Source: Tetrahymena thermophila SB210
Lineage: Eukaryota > Ciliophora > Oligohymenophorea > Hymenostomatida > Tetrahymenidae
Assembly: GCF_000189635.1 (NCBI RefSeq)
Contig: NW_002476212.1
Span: 930,001-994,000, forward strand
Length of the DNA: 64,000 bases
Direction of reading: 5' to 3'
Shown here: piece after piece, positions 60,601-64,000 of the stretch
How the letters are laid out: each line of letters starts with the position of its first letter
How positions within the stretch are numbered: the first letter of the stretch is position 1
Made by a program: the position numbers and the translations under genes
Notes under the pieces: generated by a model
Database searches by the model: none
Seen by the model: the letters and a program-made list of their open reading frames with translations, nothing else
What the model was told of the DNA's origin: nothing

Positions 60601-63600
60601 TAAATATACTTACTCTGGATGAAGTTATGAATGTTCCTATTCTTCAGTACAATATGTCTTATTCACTCAAATTAAGTGAGTCTTTTGGAGATTTTACATC
60701 TGTAAAATTAATTAAACAAAGCGATCAATCCTTTTATTTAATATTTGATGGTAAATATATTTATAATTTTTTTTTATTTATTAAATTTTATTCAGCTTAA
60801 AATTATCTACCAATTAATTAATTAATTTTTTTTTTTAAATGCTTAGATTTCGAAGACAAATTAGTTATAGAATAAGAGCTTCTTAAAGAGTTAGAAAGTT
60901 TTTAAACTAAGGTCCTCAAATCTATTTCTCACGAATTTGGAACTCCTCTAAACTGCGCTATTAATATGCTAAAAATGTGTTCTCTCAAAGTTGAAAAAGA
61001 ATTAAATTCTAATTATATACTGCCTGCTCTTTCTTCTATTAGAATACTGAAATTTTCCTGCAGCGATTTCATAGACTATGCCAAAATTTAATTTAACTGC
61101 TTTAAGTTGGATATAAGAAAAACTGATTTAAGGTTGAATTTATAATTCAATTTTCATATATATTTCATTAAACATTTTAAATTATACTAAATTAATTGAG
61201 TATATTTTTTTTATAATATTTAAAGACATCTACTGAAAAAAGTAGTTGAATACTTCTAGCCTTTGATGGAGTCATAAAAACAGGGAAAAGAAAGAATTTA
61301 ATTGATATTCTTAGAAGATTCTCAGGTACCAGAGTATATTATGAGTGATCCTTCGAGGATAATGCAAGTTATTTTTAATCTCTTAACTAATGCATTAAAA
61401 TTCACTTAAAAAGGATTCATTAAGATTAAGGCTACTTGTATAAGTGAAGATGAAATAGAAATTTCTGTTCAAGATTCTGGAATTGGTATTCAAGTTGAAT
61501 AATAAGATAATTTATTTGAGAGAAAGACAATAAAAAACAAGAAGTAAGAAACAAGTGGTTTAGGTTTAATCATATCAAATGCTTTGGCATAGAGGTTGTC
61601 TTATTAAGGCTAAGGATTAAATTTGCAATCAAAGGTAGGTGAAGGAAGCTTGTTTTCGTTCAATATAAATATAAATTGCTAAAGTGAAAAAAATAAAAAA
61701 TAAGATCTGAACAGAAGATACACTACTTAAAAGAATTAATCTAACAGCGAATAAAACTCTATTTCAGATTTTACTCAGTCAATATTTCCATATTAATTAA
61801 ATCATGCTTCTAATACGCAAATTCAAAATATCTAGCTGTTTAACTAGCAAAGTCTTATGACTCCTCCTCCTAAGATAATTATAAGCAATTCTAGCAATAA
61901 ATTGAACAAAAGTTTAGAGATTGTCGATAAAATTGTTGAATTAAATAAAAGCCAAGAGTAGCTAAGCAAAAATTTTTCAATGATTTAAAATAACTAATAT
62001 GAAATTTAGTAAAGATCTCCAATTAGCTAGAAAATTGATTTCTCATCTTCTGAAATTTCTGATGAAGGGTTAAATATAAATGAGTTTGTAAAAGATCAAA
62101 AATAGATAGTCCTTCCTCCCTCATTTAATCTTAGTCCAAATAAGAAAGCCTAATAATAGGAAGACTCAGAGGATGATGGAATTGTATTATTTAAAGATGA
62201 AGAAAAAATAAATTAAAATGAAAGCTAAAATAAAAAAAGTTTTGAGGGTTTTAATAATGCAAGCGTAGTTGATGATTTGCTTTAATCAAAACAAAACCCT
62301 AAAAATTTCTATTTTAGTGCTAAATTTATTTAAAACATCGACAAAGGCTTAAAATATGATTGTAATCGGAAGATGAGTATTGATTTATGCGATGAAATGA
62401 AAAAAATTTATGATAAGTATGATAACTAAGAAGTTCGTGTTACAAGTAAAAAACACTCTTTTGAAAAAAATTTTCATTCACTGCATCATTTGAATTCTTA
62501 ATATTCGAACATATAATTAGCTTCTAACACATCAATTAACTGTAATAAATAAGGCACAAATACCTTATCAAAGCAAATTATTGAAACTTAAGAACCAAAT
62601 TCAGATACTCTTGAAATAATACATTATGAGCTGACCTAAAAAGATAAGCAAGGAAGTCCTAAAAATTAAAGTAATTTCAACACATAGACAAATGATGACT
62701 AATACCTAACGTAGGATAGTATTATAACTTAGGTAGTAAGTAATTAGCAATCAAAAGATTCTAAAGAAGGAGACAAATTCTCTGAAGGCTAAATGGATTA
62801 AATTATTGTCATTAATGATTAAAAAATTTGTGGAGGTATATTGTAGTACAACAAAAAGGTATCGTCTCCAGTTTAAAAAAAGAAATAATTGACATTCAGT
62901 GCTAAAAATTAAATAAATAATTATGGAAATCTTTATGATTTAGCTTTGGAAAACAGTAATGCTGGCACCTCAAAAGAGAAAATTTAAAATTTTGAAATAA
63001 ATAATTAAGGCAACTACAACAAAATTAACAGTTTGAAGTACATCCAGCACAGCTAAAAGTAAATTATCTCTCCAATAAAGATCATTAATTAAAAAATATC
63101 TACAAATGACCTCAACAGTATTAAATTAATTAACCAGTATGATGCAAGTTGCTTGTAAAACCATCAAAATAACTACCTAATTTAATAATAGAAACCTATT
63201 TTTATTGAAGATTCTAAAAGCAGTGAAGCTTTAATGAATCCTCATTAAAGATTTATTACTGGCTCTGGTGAGGATAATTAAAATAGAAGCCATTAATTGA
63301 CAAATCAATCCTAATAAATTTAAGAATTAGACGGATCCATTTTTATTGGTGATAGTGATTAAAAGTATATTACTCCCTAGCTCGCTCCAAGCGTATCTCC
63401 TAATACACAAGAATACGATTTTTTATAGCTAAATAATTAAGATTTAAACAACAGTTCATTCTTCTTAAGAGAAAAGCTAAAGAATTAAAATATGATTTAA
63501 AACTCTGAAATATCTTCTTAAGATCATGAAATTCATAAAAATTAAGAACTCCAAGCATGCTTTGATAACCCTCATTCATTTAGAGCTACCTCAGAATTGT

Positions 63601-64000
63601 GCATTTAACCCTTTTAAAATAAATTAATATAATAAAACTAGCCTTACTCTCACTCTTACCACAGAGGATCGGAGCTGCTTTCCAGCTAAAAGATTATTCC
63701 AACTCACTTTGCTAAGTTCAAAAAGCCAAGCTACATTTAAAAACCAATTAATAATGGCCAGCCTGTAAAAAAACATTATTCTGAAAGACTCATCCCGATT
63801 AACGATTTTTAGTATTAGCTATAGAATAAATTTATGAAATCGAAATAAAACATTTTAAGTGTTTAAAGCAATTAAGTGAATTAAGAAAGTTTAGAGCTGA
63901 GTACTCCTTTAAGAATGAAGTGTTACACTCTTTAGGAATAATTTTCTAACCCGTATTAGAATTCGTAGTAAGATGAAATTCAAGGCTAAATCCATCAGCA
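57608..64000 (+). CDS. Multi-pass membrane histidine kinase (3' end beyond window)
   Basis: From about 57939 one frame runs to the right edge with two introns (about 60752-60846 and 61132-61224). The N-terminal region has about six hydrophobic segments between 58190 and 58690 (IRSIIICYGLFLICQIAIFI, LFTLFNVLMVFLVVLIQHLL, LLFLFFFVTLAAVKG and others), then CTKCGRPYKVF and a long Gln/Asn-rich linker. The kinase core is complete: the H-box is SISHEFGTPLN, the N-box FNLLTNALKFT, G1 VQDSGIGI and G2 GLGLIISNAL. After it comes more than 750 residues of Gln/Asn/Ser-rich sequence without a receiver domain before the edge. An upstream frame starting at ATG 57608 (KELSQEDSYINFNANIKGEE) has strong coding character but ends at TGA 57977, in a different frame. 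It either joins by an unseen intron or marks a frame break. Ciliates are known to have many hybrid histidine kinases. Confidence 0.85.

Overview
The window reads as nuclear DNA of a ciliate that uses the Tetrahymena-type genetic code. It is extremely A+T-rich. Long conserved proteins can only be read if TAA and TAG encode Gln and TGA is the sole stop. Introns are short, AT-rich GT...AG introns. One gene encodes a 136-residue histone H3 whose sequence matches my memory of Tetrahymena H3 ([19 protein letters not shown]). I therefore treat the window as Tetrahymena or a close relative, probably macronuclear. No telomere, rRNA, tRNA, CRISPR array, LTR element, autonomous transposon or bacterial-type feature was recognised.

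Layout. 1-546 (+) is the 3' end of an LRR-type gene. 1423-3245 (+) is a modular LRR gene of 11 exons, most of them exactly 90 nt and all joined in phase 2. 4286-5363 (-) is an EMC7-like ER membrane protein complex subunit. 6014-7757 (+) is an EF-hand-like protein. 8387-11965 (+) is an importin-beta family karyopherin. 12805-13737 (-) is an unknown protein. 14986-15396 (-) is histone H3 with two upstream CCAATCA boxes. 17002-17754 holds orphan LRR exon modules. 18900-19424 (+) is a small secreted protein with a beta/gamma-crystallin-like C-terminus, of the type found in dense-core granules. 21803-23161 (-) is an acid-lipase-like hydrolase.

The second half continues as follows. 26346-28040 (+) is an intronless pseudokinase-LRR protein. 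28610-30009 (+) is an SPFH/band-7 membrane protein. 30631-31110 (-) is a small protein with a basic tail. 32607-36598 (+) is a WD-repeat protein with AT-hooks, a candidate TFIIIC subunit. 36845-39885 (+) is a Ser/Thr kinase. 40990-49027 (-) is a large BIG/Sec7-type Arf-GEF. 50734-51210 (+) is a calmodulin-like protein. 53107-54262 (+) is a Gln/Asn-rich protein. 54565-55377 (-) is a Cys-rich membrane protein with a His-rich tail. 56026-56686 (+) is a small EF-hand protein. From 57608 to the right edge (+) runs a multi-pass membrane histidine kinase, incomplete at its 3' end.

The genes are unrelated housekeeping, secretory and signalling genes with separate promoters; there is no operon. Several share membrane-traffic or secretory roles (EMC7, BIG Arf-GEF, lipase, granule protein). 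Others are regulatory (kinases, EF-hand proteins, histidine kinase). The most unusual structure is the LRR family. The same roughly 30-residue repeat appears as 90-nt phase-2 exons in one gene, as isolated copies 14 kb away, and as uninterrupted coding sequence in the pseudokinase gene.

Exon boundaries were read by eye from splice motifs and frame. For the importin, EF-hand, LRR and 12805-13737 models the exon lengths add up in frame. For the larger genes the boundaries are approximate.
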